In this document: piece after piece, positions 4,873-10,536 of the stretch | Numbering within the stretch: position 1 is the stretch's first letter | Layout of the letters: each line of letters starts with the position of its first letter | NCBI GenBank assembly: GCA_023395735.1 | Contig: JAEWYI010000110.1 | Span: 1-10,536 of the forward strand | Reading direction: 5' to 3' | Source of the DNA: Cyanobacteria bacterium OH_SFB_17 | GTDB taxonomy: Bacteria > Cyanobacteriota > Vampirovibrionia > Gastranaerophilales > Gastranaerophilaceae | DNA: 10,536 nt | Made by a program: the position numbers and the translations under genes | The notes under the pieces: model-generated | Seen by the model: only the letters and a program-made list of their open reading frames with translations | The model's database searches: none | Told to the model about the DNA's origin: nothing

Positions 4873-6231
4873 TTAATATCTTTCCAAATATCTATCGATT
4901 TCCCAACCTGAAACGTACGTTCTGAAAGAATCCCATTCTTTTTTCTTTGCACTGACAAATTCAGAGAAAATATGATCGCCAAGAGCAGCTCTTGCAACCA
5001 AAGATTTATCAAGTTGTTCCAAAGCATCCGCCAAGCTTCCAGGAAGCGAATCTATTCTTTGTTTTTTACGTTCTTTTGTTGTCAAGTGATAGATATTGCT
5101 TTCAACTGCAGCAGGTGGATCAATTTTGTTTCTTATACCGTCAAGAGCCGCTTCTAAAATCGCAGCAAATGCCAAGTATGGGTTGCAGCTTGGATCTGGA
5201 GAACGAAGCTCAACTCTTGTTGCGTTTCCGCGTTTTGCAGGAACTCTCAACAAAGCACTTCTGTTTGCCAATGACCAAGCAAGATAAACAGGAGCTTCAT
5301 AACCTGGAACAAGTCTTTTGTAGCTGTTTACTGTTGGGTTCGTAATCGCAGTAATGCTTTTGATATGTTTCAAAACGCCGCCTATAGAATAAAGCGCAAC
5401 GTCAGAAAGTTGATATTCTTTCTTTTCATCTAAAAATGCATTTTTTCCATCCTTAAACAATGACATATTGCAGTGCATGCCTGAACCGTTAATTCCAAAA
5501 ATCGGTTTCGGCATAAATGTTGCATGCAAACCGTGCTGTGCAGCAACAGCTTTTACTGCTATTTTAAAAGTAACAACGTTGTCTGCAGTTGTCAAAATAT
5601 CAGCGTATTTGAAATCAATCTCGTGCTGTCCGTCTGCAACTTCGTGGTGAGATGCTTCGATTTCAAATCCCATTTCTTTAAGTGCGCATACGATATCTGC
5701 ACGAACGTTTTCACCCAAATCATCAGGACCTACATCATAATATCCTGCAGTATCTTGTGTTTCAGTCGTAACTTTTCCGTCTTTTTTCTCAAAAAGGAAA
5801 AATTCTGCTTCCGGACCGATATTCATAGAGAAACCGAGTTTTTCAGCTTCTTTCATAATTCTTTTTAAATTGCATCTTGGGCAGCCTTCAAAAGGAGTGC
5901 CATCCGGATTGTAAATATCACAAATCAATCTTGCACTTTTTGCATTACCTGAAGTCCAAGGTAGAATTTTAAAAGTGTTTTTGTCAGGATAAAAATACAT
6001 ATCCGAAGTTTCAATACTTCTAAACCCTTTAATAGATGAGCCGTCAAGCATGATTTCATTATTTAAAATTTTGTCAATTTGCTCTGGCGGAAGCGCCATA
6101 TTCTTAACTTGTCCGTTTATGTCGACAAACTGAAGTTGTATAAGCTTAATTTCATTTTCTTTAATAAGCTTTTTAATGTCTTCATCTGAAAAAGAAGGTC
6201 CGATTGCCGGCATGTCTTTTGTTTTGCTCAT
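4873..6231 (-). CDS. glnA: Glutamine synthetase, type I
   Basis: It makes glutamine from glutamate, ammonia and ATP, the main ammonium-assimilation step, as a cytosolic dodecamer. From the ATG at 6229-6231 it has 452 residues. Motifs: DGSSIKGF (63-70), metal-binding GPEAEFF (139-145), GQHEIDF (201-207), the ATP-binding histidine region NGSGMHCNMS (248-257), the glutamate-binding NPTVNSYKRLVPG (298-310) and RVELRSPDPSCNPYLAF (339-355). The sequence SDMYFYPD...TFKILPW and PDGTPFEGCPR, the length and the lack of an obvious long insertion resemble the Gram-positive (GSI-alpha) type more than cyanobacterial GlnA. NIYHLT (379-384) aligns with the adenylylation-site loop of enteric enzymes, but a Tyr there also occurs in non-adenylylated forms. 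The frame opens to an ATG at 6246, which has no ribosome site; AGAGG seven bases before 6231 decides the start. Confidence 0.95.
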   Translation of the reverse strand: MSKTKDMPAIGPSFSDEDIKKLIKENEIKLIQLQFVDINGQVKNMALPPEQIDKILNNEIMLDGSSIKGFRSIETSDMYFYPDKNTFKILPWTSGNAKSARLICDIYNPDGTPFEGCPRCNLKRIMKEAEKLGFSMNIGPEAEFFLFEKKDGKVTTETQDTAGYYDVGPDDLGENVRADIVCALKEMGFEIEASHHEVADGQHEIDFKYADILTTADNVVTFKIAVKAVAAQHGLHATFMPKPIFGINGSGMHCNMSLFKDGKNAFLDEKKEYQLSDVALYSIGGVLKHIKSITAITNPTVNSYKRLVPGYEAPVYLAWSLANRSALLRVPAKRGNATRVELRSPDPSCNPYLAFAAILEAALDGIRNKIDPPAAVESNIYHLTTKERKKQRIDSLPGSLADALEQLDKSLVARAALGDHIFSEFVSAKKKEWDSFRTYVSGWEIDRYLERY

Positions 6232-6278
6232 AGATTTTCCTCTCATAACTTCTGGCTACCACTATAATCAATTATATT

Positions 6279-6307
6279 ATTAGAATACGTTTTTGAAAAA
6301 AGGTCAA
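6279..6307 (-). promoter_or_regulatory. glnA promoter
   Basis: On the minus strand TTGACC (6302-6307, five of six), a 17-nt spacer and TCTAAT (6279-6284, five of six) lie about 50 nt before the glnA start codon. Just upstream, 6318-6334 is an imperfect inverted repeat beginning GTTAA and ending TAAAC that could bind a regulator. A perfect cyanobacterial NtcA site (GTA-N8-TAC) was not found by eye. Confidence 0.65.
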
Positions 6308-6521
6308 GTAATTTCTTGTTAAGATTTTATAAACCTGATTTTTTTAAAAAAATGTTTTTTTTTGAAATTTGTTTTTTTGAAATAAAAATCGTGAAATTTA
6401 ACAACAATTTACCAAAATATCGCAAAATTGAAACAAAAAAAATGTATTTTTGAAGTTAAAATATTCAAAAAACGATTTTTTCAATAAATGGACAAAAAGA
6501 TACGTTTGTTAACATTCTATA

Positions 6522-6527
6522 TATAAT
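6522..6527 (+). promoter_or_regulatory. -10 box facing the glycosyltransferase
   Basis: A perfect TATAAT about 50 nt before the start codon. No recognisable -35 box lies at 16-18 nt, so the promoter may be activator-dependent or the match may be chance in AT-rich DNA. Confidence 0.35.
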
Positions 6528-6577
6528 TATATGAATGTATCTAAACTCAAAAATATAATTGTTTTTCAATTTTTATT

Positions 6578-7735
6578 ATGTATCATTACACTATGGATAA
6601 AGATTTTATAATTGCATTACATGGTAACAGAGATTTAATCGGCGGACATTATAATGTTTTATCAAGTTTTTCGATTGGACTCTTAAGAAGTTTTGAAAAA
6701 CTCGGAGTAAAAGCTTATACGGCAGAAGAATGTTTCATAAAAAAAATCGTACCAAACTTGACAATTAGCTTTAACGTTACAGGCTATCCTGCGTGGAGTG
6801 AATATCTTAAAAATAATGTCGTACATATTATGTGGAATGTTGATTCTATTTTTTACCAAAACATTGAAGCTATTGAGCAGTTCTATCAAAACCCGAATTT
6901 TATCTTATTCAACGTTTCACCGAGTGATGCCTTTGCGATAAATGAATTTTTTCCTTCCCTCAAACACGCCTACTTCCCACATGCTGTGGATTTAGAGTTA
7001 TGGAAAAACCAAAATGCAGAAAAAGAATATGACATCGTTTTTTTGTCCTCAATCTTGGATTACGAAGCTCAAATACAAAATTTAAAACAAACCTTAGATA
7101 AAGGTTCTTTTGATCTCCTTATGGCAATTTACGACGTTTGGCTTAACGCACCGCATCTATCTTTTTGGGAAATATATCAAATATTCAGAAAAGAAGCCGG
7201 ATTAAATTTCAACAAAGAACAATACAGATTTGCTTTTAAAAACCTTTGTTATCTGACAACTTTTACACAAAGAGCCAAAATGATTGAAAGTTTAAAAGAT
7301 TATAATGTAAAGGTTTTTGGAAGCGGGCCTTGGGAAAAATATGCAAAAGGAAAAGTTCAATATATGGGAGAATGTGATTTAACCGAAAGCATAAAAATTA
7401 TAAACAAATCAAAAATCTCACTGCACTGCCAACCTTTTCAACTATCAGAAGGTCTGCATGAAAGAATTTTAAACGCGAGCGCTGCTGGAGTGTTTGTGCT
7501 ATCCACATACAACAAATCTATAGAATCATCCTTTGGCGATACTGTTGGATATTTTAACCTTAATAATTCCGCAGAAAAAATAGAATATTATATAAAAAAT
7601 GTTGACGAGCGAGAACAAAAAGCACTCAGTGCAAGAGACATAACCATAAAAAATCATACTTGGGATGAAAGAGCAAAACAAATTATAAATTTAATAAATA
7701 AATTGGCCTCAAACAGAACAAAAACAATGCAATAA
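6578..7735 (+). CDS. Glycosyltransferase, GT-B fold, CgeB-like (group 1 C-terminal domain)
   Basis: This is a 385-residue cytoplasmic protein with no membrane segment. The N-terminal half (FIIALHGNRDL near 10-20; NVVHIMWNVDS at 80-90; AYFPHAVDLELW at 131-142) looks like the acceptor-side Rossmann domain. The C-terminal half shows KVFGSGPWEKY (245-255), VQYMGECD (260-267) and the sugar-nucleotide region SEGLHERILNASAAG (290-304), followed by the terminal helix HTWDERAKQI (360-369), as in CgeB/spore-maturation-type and PF13524-like transferases. Glu291/Glu295 are candidates for the conserved donor-binding acid. The start lacks a clear ribosome site; ATG at 6593 is an alternative five codons in. 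It converges on the flagellar operon, so flagellin or another surface protein is a possible acceptor, but glycolipid or polysaccharide synthesis is equally open. Confidence 0.75.
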   Translation: MYHYTMDKDFIIALHGNRDLIGGHYNVLSSFSIGLLRSFEKLGVKAYTAEECFIKKIVPNLTISFNVTGYPAWSEYLKNNVVHIMWNVDSIFYQNIEAIEQFYQNPNFILFNVSPSDAFAINEFFPSLKHAYFPHAVDLELWKNQNAEKEYDIVFLSSILDYEAQIQNLKQTLDKGSFDLLMAIYDVWLNAPHLSFWEIYQIFRKEAGLNFNKEQYRFAFKNLCYLTTFTQRAKMIESLKDYNVKVFGSGPWEKYAKGKVQYMGECDLTESIKIINKSKISLHCQPFQLSEGLHERILNASAAGVFVLSTYNKSIESSFGDTVGYFNLNNSAEKIEYYIKNVDEREQKALSARDITIKNHTWDERAKQIINLINKLASNRTKTMQ

Positions 7736-7754
7736 AAAAGGGACTTAATGTCCC
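7734..7754 (-). terminator. Rho-independent terminator of the flagellar operon
   Basis: On the minus strand GGGAC, a 5-nt loop, GTCCC and six T residues. The T-tract overlaps the stop codon of the convergent glycosyltransferase gene, so the two genes share a 77-nt 3' region. Read on the + strand the same hairpin lacks a T-tract. Confidence 0.8.
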
Positions 7755-7812
7755 CTTCCCTTGAATATGGAGTTTGTGAGTGAAATCCTCTAATATTTCT
7801 CTTCTGTTAATT

Positions 7813-8649
7813 CTATGAACCAACCAACTTGAGCGCCTCTTCAAGAAGTTGTTTGTTTGTTGAAATCAATTTATTTGTCAATTCCATCTGAACTTTTGCT
7901 TGTTGGAAAAATGAGATATTATCCTTGAATCCCACGTTTGAAAGCTCCAACAAACCTGAGCGAATTTCTCCGCTGCCTGCAACAGGAGTTCCTGATTCTT
8001 CGGTCTGGATAAATTGACCTTGTTTAATTTCATAGAGTCCTGCTGGATTATGGAAACTCATATTGGCAACCTTATACAAAGGAACCACCTTTGCGCCTTT
8101 ATCAGCTTTTCCGTACAAAACCCCGTCACCTTTAATTTCGTAGTCATCATATTTTCCAAGATATTTTCCGTTATTAGGATCTATCCAAAGTTTTATATTT
8201 GTGGTCGGAATATTCATCGCACCGCCCGAAGCAGAAGATTTTTCATACGCATCTGCGCCAATCTTGCTTGTGCCTTGCATTATTTCGCCTTTATCGTTTA
8301 GGATATAACCTTGCACGGTAAATCCGTCTTTGTTTTTATAAACACCTTCCTTGTCAAAAGTAAAATCACCCAATCTTGTGTAAACACTTCTTCCTTCGTT
8401 GTTTTTAACCACAAAATAGCCTTTTCCTTCTAAAAAAAGGTTTGAATTTGAAGTTCCTGGAGTTGATTTTCCTTGACCTAAATTTTTGTTAGGGTTATCA
8501 AGAATTGCACCGCCCATAAAGGTCTGGAAGTTAACTTTGTTTTCTTTAAACCCCGGAGTATAAACGTTTGCAAGGTTTTCAGAGAGCACATCCATCCAGT
8601 TGATTGTAGCTTTTTGAGTATTTAAAGCCGTTATAAAAGAATCATTCAT
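7813..8649 (-). CDS. Flagellar rod/hook protein of the FlgE/FlgF/FlgG family
   Basis: This 278-residue protein is exported by the flagellar type III apparatus to build the axial structure. The N-terminal rod-domain helix and box read ENLANVYTPGFKENKV (24-39; family consensus NxANxxTxGFK). The middle has LFLEGKGYFVV (71-81), YTRLGDFTFDKEG (90-102) and VQGYILNDKGE (112-122). The C-terminal part has MSFHNPAGL (197-205), SGLLELSNVGF (231-241) and a terminal helix to residue 278. The family order is complete. The length (FlgF and FlgG near 250-260, FlgE usually over 400) and the FxNPxGL and SGxP segments favour a FlgF/FlgG-like protein, while the position right after a fliK gene is usual for flgD-flgE; the exact subtype is left open. 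ATG is preceded by AAGGAG at 7 nt, and it overlaps the fliK-like gene by 8 nt. Confidence 0.85.
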   Translation of the reverse strand: MNDSFITALNTQKATINWMDVLSENLANVYTPGFKENKVNFQTFMGGAILDNPNKNLGQGKSTPGTSNSNLFLEGKGYFVVKNNEGRSVYTRLGDFTFDKEGVYKNKDGFTVQGYILNDKGEIMQGTSKIGADAYEKSSASGGAMNIPTTNIKLWIDPNNGKYLGKYDDYEIKGDGVLYGKADKGAKVVPLYKVANMSFHNPAGLYEIKQGQFIQTEESGTPVAGSGEIRSGLLELSNVGFKDNISFFQQAKVQMELTNKLISTNKQLLEEALKLVGS

Positions 8650-9547
8650 CTTTATTCTCCTTGTTTTTATTATTATTTTGTTGTTGCTCTCTGTTTTGCT
8701 GTCTGCTGTAAGAAAGCTCGTTATATGGTAAATTTTGTTGTTCGAAACTTTGTTTAAGTCCTTGTATGTTATTTCTCAAATAATTTTCAACGGCAGCATC
8801 TCCCGGAATAAAATTCGCGCTTAGTACACCGTTTTTATCAACCTTCATAACCACGGCCACATTATTATCAAAATCTATTCTGAAAGATTTGTTTGTCTCC
8901 ATTGATTTTTGCAATGCATCCAAAAGAGTCGAAGAAACCTGCGAAGTCTGCTGGGTTGCTTGAGTTTTTGCATCATTAAAGTTTATCGAATTTGATTTTG
9001 CATTCAAATCTGTTCCTATTTGTACTTGTGCCTGCTGATTTTCAACAAGGTTCAAGAAAAAAGAGGCATCTGCTTTATCCATTTTTATCGACTGAAGAGA
9101 ATCATCTGAGGTTTTAACTTCTTTGACAGAAGAAAGCAAAGAAGAATCTTTGCCCCCCTTTAAGGATTTTACAGCTTCAATCTTAGATTGAAGCGCGTTT
9201 ATCGGATCCGTAACTTTTTCTGACTCTTCAGAAAGTCCAAATAAATTTGATTTTTTATCCTCTGCTTGTGCAAGGTTTTTTTTGTCAACTTGGCTGGAAG
9301 CGTTTTGGGCTGAATTTTTTGTATTTTCAGTTTGATTTGCTGACTCATTTTCGCTTACTTTGGTATTTTCATCTTGCGTTTTTTTAGCTTCAGTAGTCGC
9401 AGCAGAATTCTCCTGTTTTTTTACAGAATCTAATTCTTCCTTAAAAGACTTGCTGTCTTGTGCTTTGGAAGATGAAGAAGATGACGAAGCCGTTGTTGAG
9501 CTTGTCGTTTCTGCTGTTTTTACTGTTGATGTTGATTCTATATTCAC
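8642..9547 (-). CDS. fliK: FliK-like flagellar hook-length control protein
   Basis: The expected role is a secreted ruler that measures the hook and switches the export gate from hook to filament subunits. Of 301 residues, the first 150 are low-complexity Ser/Thr/Asn/Gln/Lys (a run of seven or more Ser near 21-27), as in the extended ruler part of FliK. Residues about 207-283 look like the conserved C-terminal domain: FRIDFDNNVAVVMKV (222-236), VLSANFIPGD (241-250), a helix with LRNNIQGLKQSF, then NLPYNELSYS. The tail is Gln/Asn/Lys-rich. The start is GTG at 9545-9547, overlapping the fliJ stop as GTGA, with GGAAGG upstream inside fliJ, which implies translational coupling. A nearby ATG is ruled out because TGA follows it. 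The length is short compared with enteric FliK (about 405). Confidence 0.75.
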   Translation of the reverse strand: MNIESTSTVKTAETTSSTTASSSSSSSKAQDSKSFKEELDSVKKQENSAATTEAKKTQDENTKVSENESANQTENTKNSAQNASSQVDKKNLAQAEDKKSNLFGLSEESEKVTDPINALQSKIEAVKSLKGGKDSSLLSSVKEVKTSDDSLQSIKMDKADASFFLNLVENQQAQVQIGTDLNAKSNSINFNDAKTQATQQTSQVSSTLLDALQKSMETNKSFRIDFDNNVAVVMKVDKNGVLSANFIPGDAAVENYLRNNIQGLKQSFEQQNLPYNELSYSRQQNREQQQNNNKNKENKDE

Positions 9548-10044
9548 ATTTCACCTTCCATAAGTTCTATTTGTCTTAAAATTTCTTTTTCTTCTTTTTC
9601 TTCGTCTTCGGACAACTCCCTTTTGTGTTGAAAATGTCTTTGGACTCCTATTTCTGAAAGATTTTTTAATTCCATTTTCTTTTCTTCTTCAAGATAAGCA
9701 TCTTTGGTCTTTTCTTTATGTTTCTCAAGAACTTTGACCGCCTGCTCAAGAACAACGAGCTTTTGAACTTCTTCTTGAAGTATTCTTTCTTTTTCAAGCC
9801 TTATTGCTTCAAGTGCTTTTGCCTTTTCCCACAAGTGATGAAGATACTTGTCATAATATTCCATCATCAGTGCTTCGGCTGTTCTTTGGTTTTGTTTTGT
9901 CAGCTGAATCTCAGCTTCGTTCGCCTGAATGTTTTGTTCTGCTATTGACAATTCCTTCTGAGCCAACTGTACCGCGAGAAGTTGTTCCTCTTTTTTGCGG
10001 ATTCTAAAATCTAATATTTTTTGTAGTCGGTAAACAAAAGGCAT
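9544..10044 (-). CDS. fliJ: Flagellar export protein FliJ
   Basis: FliJ is a coiled-coil stalk-like component of the flagellar type III export ATPase complex that also recycles chaperones. This 166-residue protein begins MPFVYRLQKILDFRIRKKEE, the usual FliJ opening (F-x-Y-R-L-Q...L-D-x-R...EE). It is almost entirely charged alpha-helix with heptad spacing and two long helical arms (about 15-60 and 65-125), followed by an acidic tail (ELSEDEEKEEKEI). It is slightly longer than E. coli FliJ (147). fliI, normally the upstream neighbour, is not in this window: 250 nt of intergenic DNA and a divergent gene come next, so fliJ heads its operon here. The ribosome site is weak (GAGAG about 9 nt before ATG). 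No clear sigma-28 type promoter was seen upstream. Confidence 0.85.
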   Translation of the reverse strand: MPFVYRLQKILDFRIRKKEEQLLAVQLAQKELSIAEQNIQANEAEIQLTKQNQRTAEALMMEYYDKYLHHLWEKAKALEAIRLEKERILQEEVQKLVVLEQAVKVLEKHKEKTKDAYLEEEKKMELKNLSEIGVQRHFQHKRELSEDEEKEEKEILRQIELMEGEM

Positions 10045-10215
10045 GTCAATATACTCTCACACACTAATTATGTACGATGTCTTCGCCTTTGCATACATCT
10101 ATTTGTATGATTACATAACTTGTTTAATGTTTTTTTTCTTTTTGTCAAATATTTCTTTCACGATTAAATTTTTACTTGATTTTGGCTGTTTATAATAAAC
10201 TTGTTAGAATAAATG

Positions 10216-10244
10216 TTGACATGAAGCGTAGAATGTGGCATATT
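10216..10244 (+). promoter_or_regulatory. Promoter of the third prepilin-like gene
   Basis: A perfect TTGACA (10216-10221), a 17-nt spacer and CATATT (10239-10244, four of six), with TATTAA overlapping at 10241-10246. The start codon is about 50 nt downstream. A separate perfect TATAAT at 10191-10196 has no good -35. Confidence 0.5.
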
Positions 10245-10294
10245 AAACTTGAAGAAAATTTTACATCCAATTTAAAATCTTAGGAATTTTGTGA

Positions 10295-10536
10295 ATGAAA
10301 GAGAGACATCCTTCCCATAAGGGATTTACGCTTGCAGAAATTGCAATCGTTTTTACAATAATCGGCTTTATTGCAGCCACCACTATCGGAATCCATAAAT
10401 TCAAACAAAATGAAATTAAAAAACACATGACCTTTGCTGCTTTTCAAGCTTTAAAGGAATTTTCCGGTAACAACATTGCAGATGGAAATGAACTTATAAC
10501 CCCTGGAACGCCAGGAACTGCGGCATATGATGAAAC
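10295..10536 (+). CDS. Type IV prepilin-like protein, partial (runs off the window)
   Basis: ATG at 10295 is preceded by AGGAA at 8 nt. The first 80 residues are visible. The leader MKERHPSHKG ends in the canonical Gly before FTLAE (residues 11-15), followed by the hydrophobic helix IAIVFTIIGFIAATTIG. Prepilin peptidase should cut between G10 and F11, and Glu15 is mature Glu5. The in-frame GTG-like codon a few bases upstream at 10291 is in another frame that stops at once. Unlike the tandem pair at the left end, the helix has no second Glu and the body shows no similarity in the part visible, so it is a separate pilin lineage. It is divergent from the flagellar operon. Confidence 0.85.
   Translation, partial: MKERHPSHKGFTLAEIAIVFTIIGFIAATTIGIHKFKQNEIKKHMTFAAFQALKEFSGNNIADGNELITPGTPGTAAYDE

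Larger units (their letters stand above)
6232..6577. other. Divergent AT-rich intergenic region between glnA and the glycosyltransferase
   Basis: These 346 nt hold the glnA promoter on one side and a TATAAT (6522-6527) facing the glycosyltransferase on the other. Between them are many A- and T-tracts: a T7A7 palindrome (6339-6352), GTTTTTTTTTGAAAT then GTTTTTTTGAAAT as imperfect direct repeats (6354-6382), A8 (6435-6442), and AAAAAA-CGA-TTTTTT near 6467-6481. Such tract density suggests bent DNA or UP-element/nucleoid-protein binding. No gene is supported. Confidence 0.5.

Noticed and set aside
4972..5868. Open frames on the + strand inside glnA
   Set aside because: Antisense shadows of a well-conserved gene; no ribosome sites and no recognisable protein features.
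6232..6246. Upstream ATG of glnA
   Set aside because: No ribosome site precedes it; AGAGG precedes the ATG at 6231.
6339..6352. T7A7 as a terminator
   Set aside because: No loop and no GC stem; it lies in a promoter region, not after a gene.
6232..6577. NtcA site upstream of glnA
   Set aside because: No GTA-N8-TAC found by eye; the nearest, GTA at 6308, lacks the second half.
6531..6611. 26-residue hydrophobic small ORF ahead of the glycosyltransferase
   Set aside because: No ribosome site, overlaps the glycosyltransferase start, and AT-rich DNA easily gives such a hydrophobic peptide.
10045..10200. Sigma-28 type promoter for fliJ
   Set aside because: TAAA is frequent but no GCCGATAA-like box lies at the right distance; TTGACA on the minus strand (10143-10148) has no matching -10.

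Overview
The window is AT-rich bacterial DNA with compact genes, strong Shine-Dalgarno sites and several overlapping reading frames. The best guess at origin is a gut or host-associated Vampirovibrionia/Melainabacteria genome (order Gastranaerophilales), the non-photosynthetic sister group of Cyanobacteria. Reasons: type IV prepilin-like proteins with an [A/G]-FTLAE start and a D-x-N-G-x-x-x-P-N-x-x-G-x-D motif near the C-terminus, flagellar genes, and a small multi-cysteine zinc-ribbon protein of a kind I associate with that group. This is inference from protein character, not a database match.

Layout. Positions 1-900 hold no convincing gene. They begin with a + strand terminator for a gene outside the window. 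Then come three degenerate copies of an intergenic repeat, two arrays of a phased 8-nt repeat, a 15-bp palindrome, and a polypyrimidine/polypurine element whose three arms fit an intramolecular triple helix. Positions 901-2612 (minus strand) carry two tandemly duplicated prepilin-like genes, each with its own copy of the same promoter. Positions 2721-3713 (minus) encode a cytoplasmic NagZ-type beta-N-acetylhexosaminidase. It is divergent from a small exported TPR-like protein at 3813-4265 (plus). That gene converges on a 120-residue zinc-ribbon protein at 4277-4639 (minus), which lies downstream of glnA (4873-6231, minus) and its terminator.

An AT-rich, A-tract-filled divergent region (6232-6577) separates glnA from a CgeB-like glycosyltransferase (6578-7735, plus). 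The glycosyltransferase converges on a flagellar operon read on the minus strand: fliJ (9544-10044), a fliK-like gene (8642-9547) and a rod/hook protein gene of the FlgE/FlgF/FlgG family (7813-8649). The three overlap by 4 and 8 nt and share a terminator at 7734-7754. At the right edge a third prepilin-like gene starts on the plus strand and runs off the window.

How the genes fit together. FliJ (export chaperone/ATPase stalk), FliK (hook-length ruler) and the rod/hook protein serve flagellum assembly. Three prepilin-like proteins imply a type IV pilus or type II secretion-like pseudopilus, although no assembly machinery is in view. NagZ acts in peptidoglycan recycling and GlnA in ammonium assimilation; their neighbours do not form an obvious joint pathway. 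The least explained parts are the repeat-rich left end, with its triplex-forming element next to the duplicated pilin genes, and the small zinc-ribbon protein.
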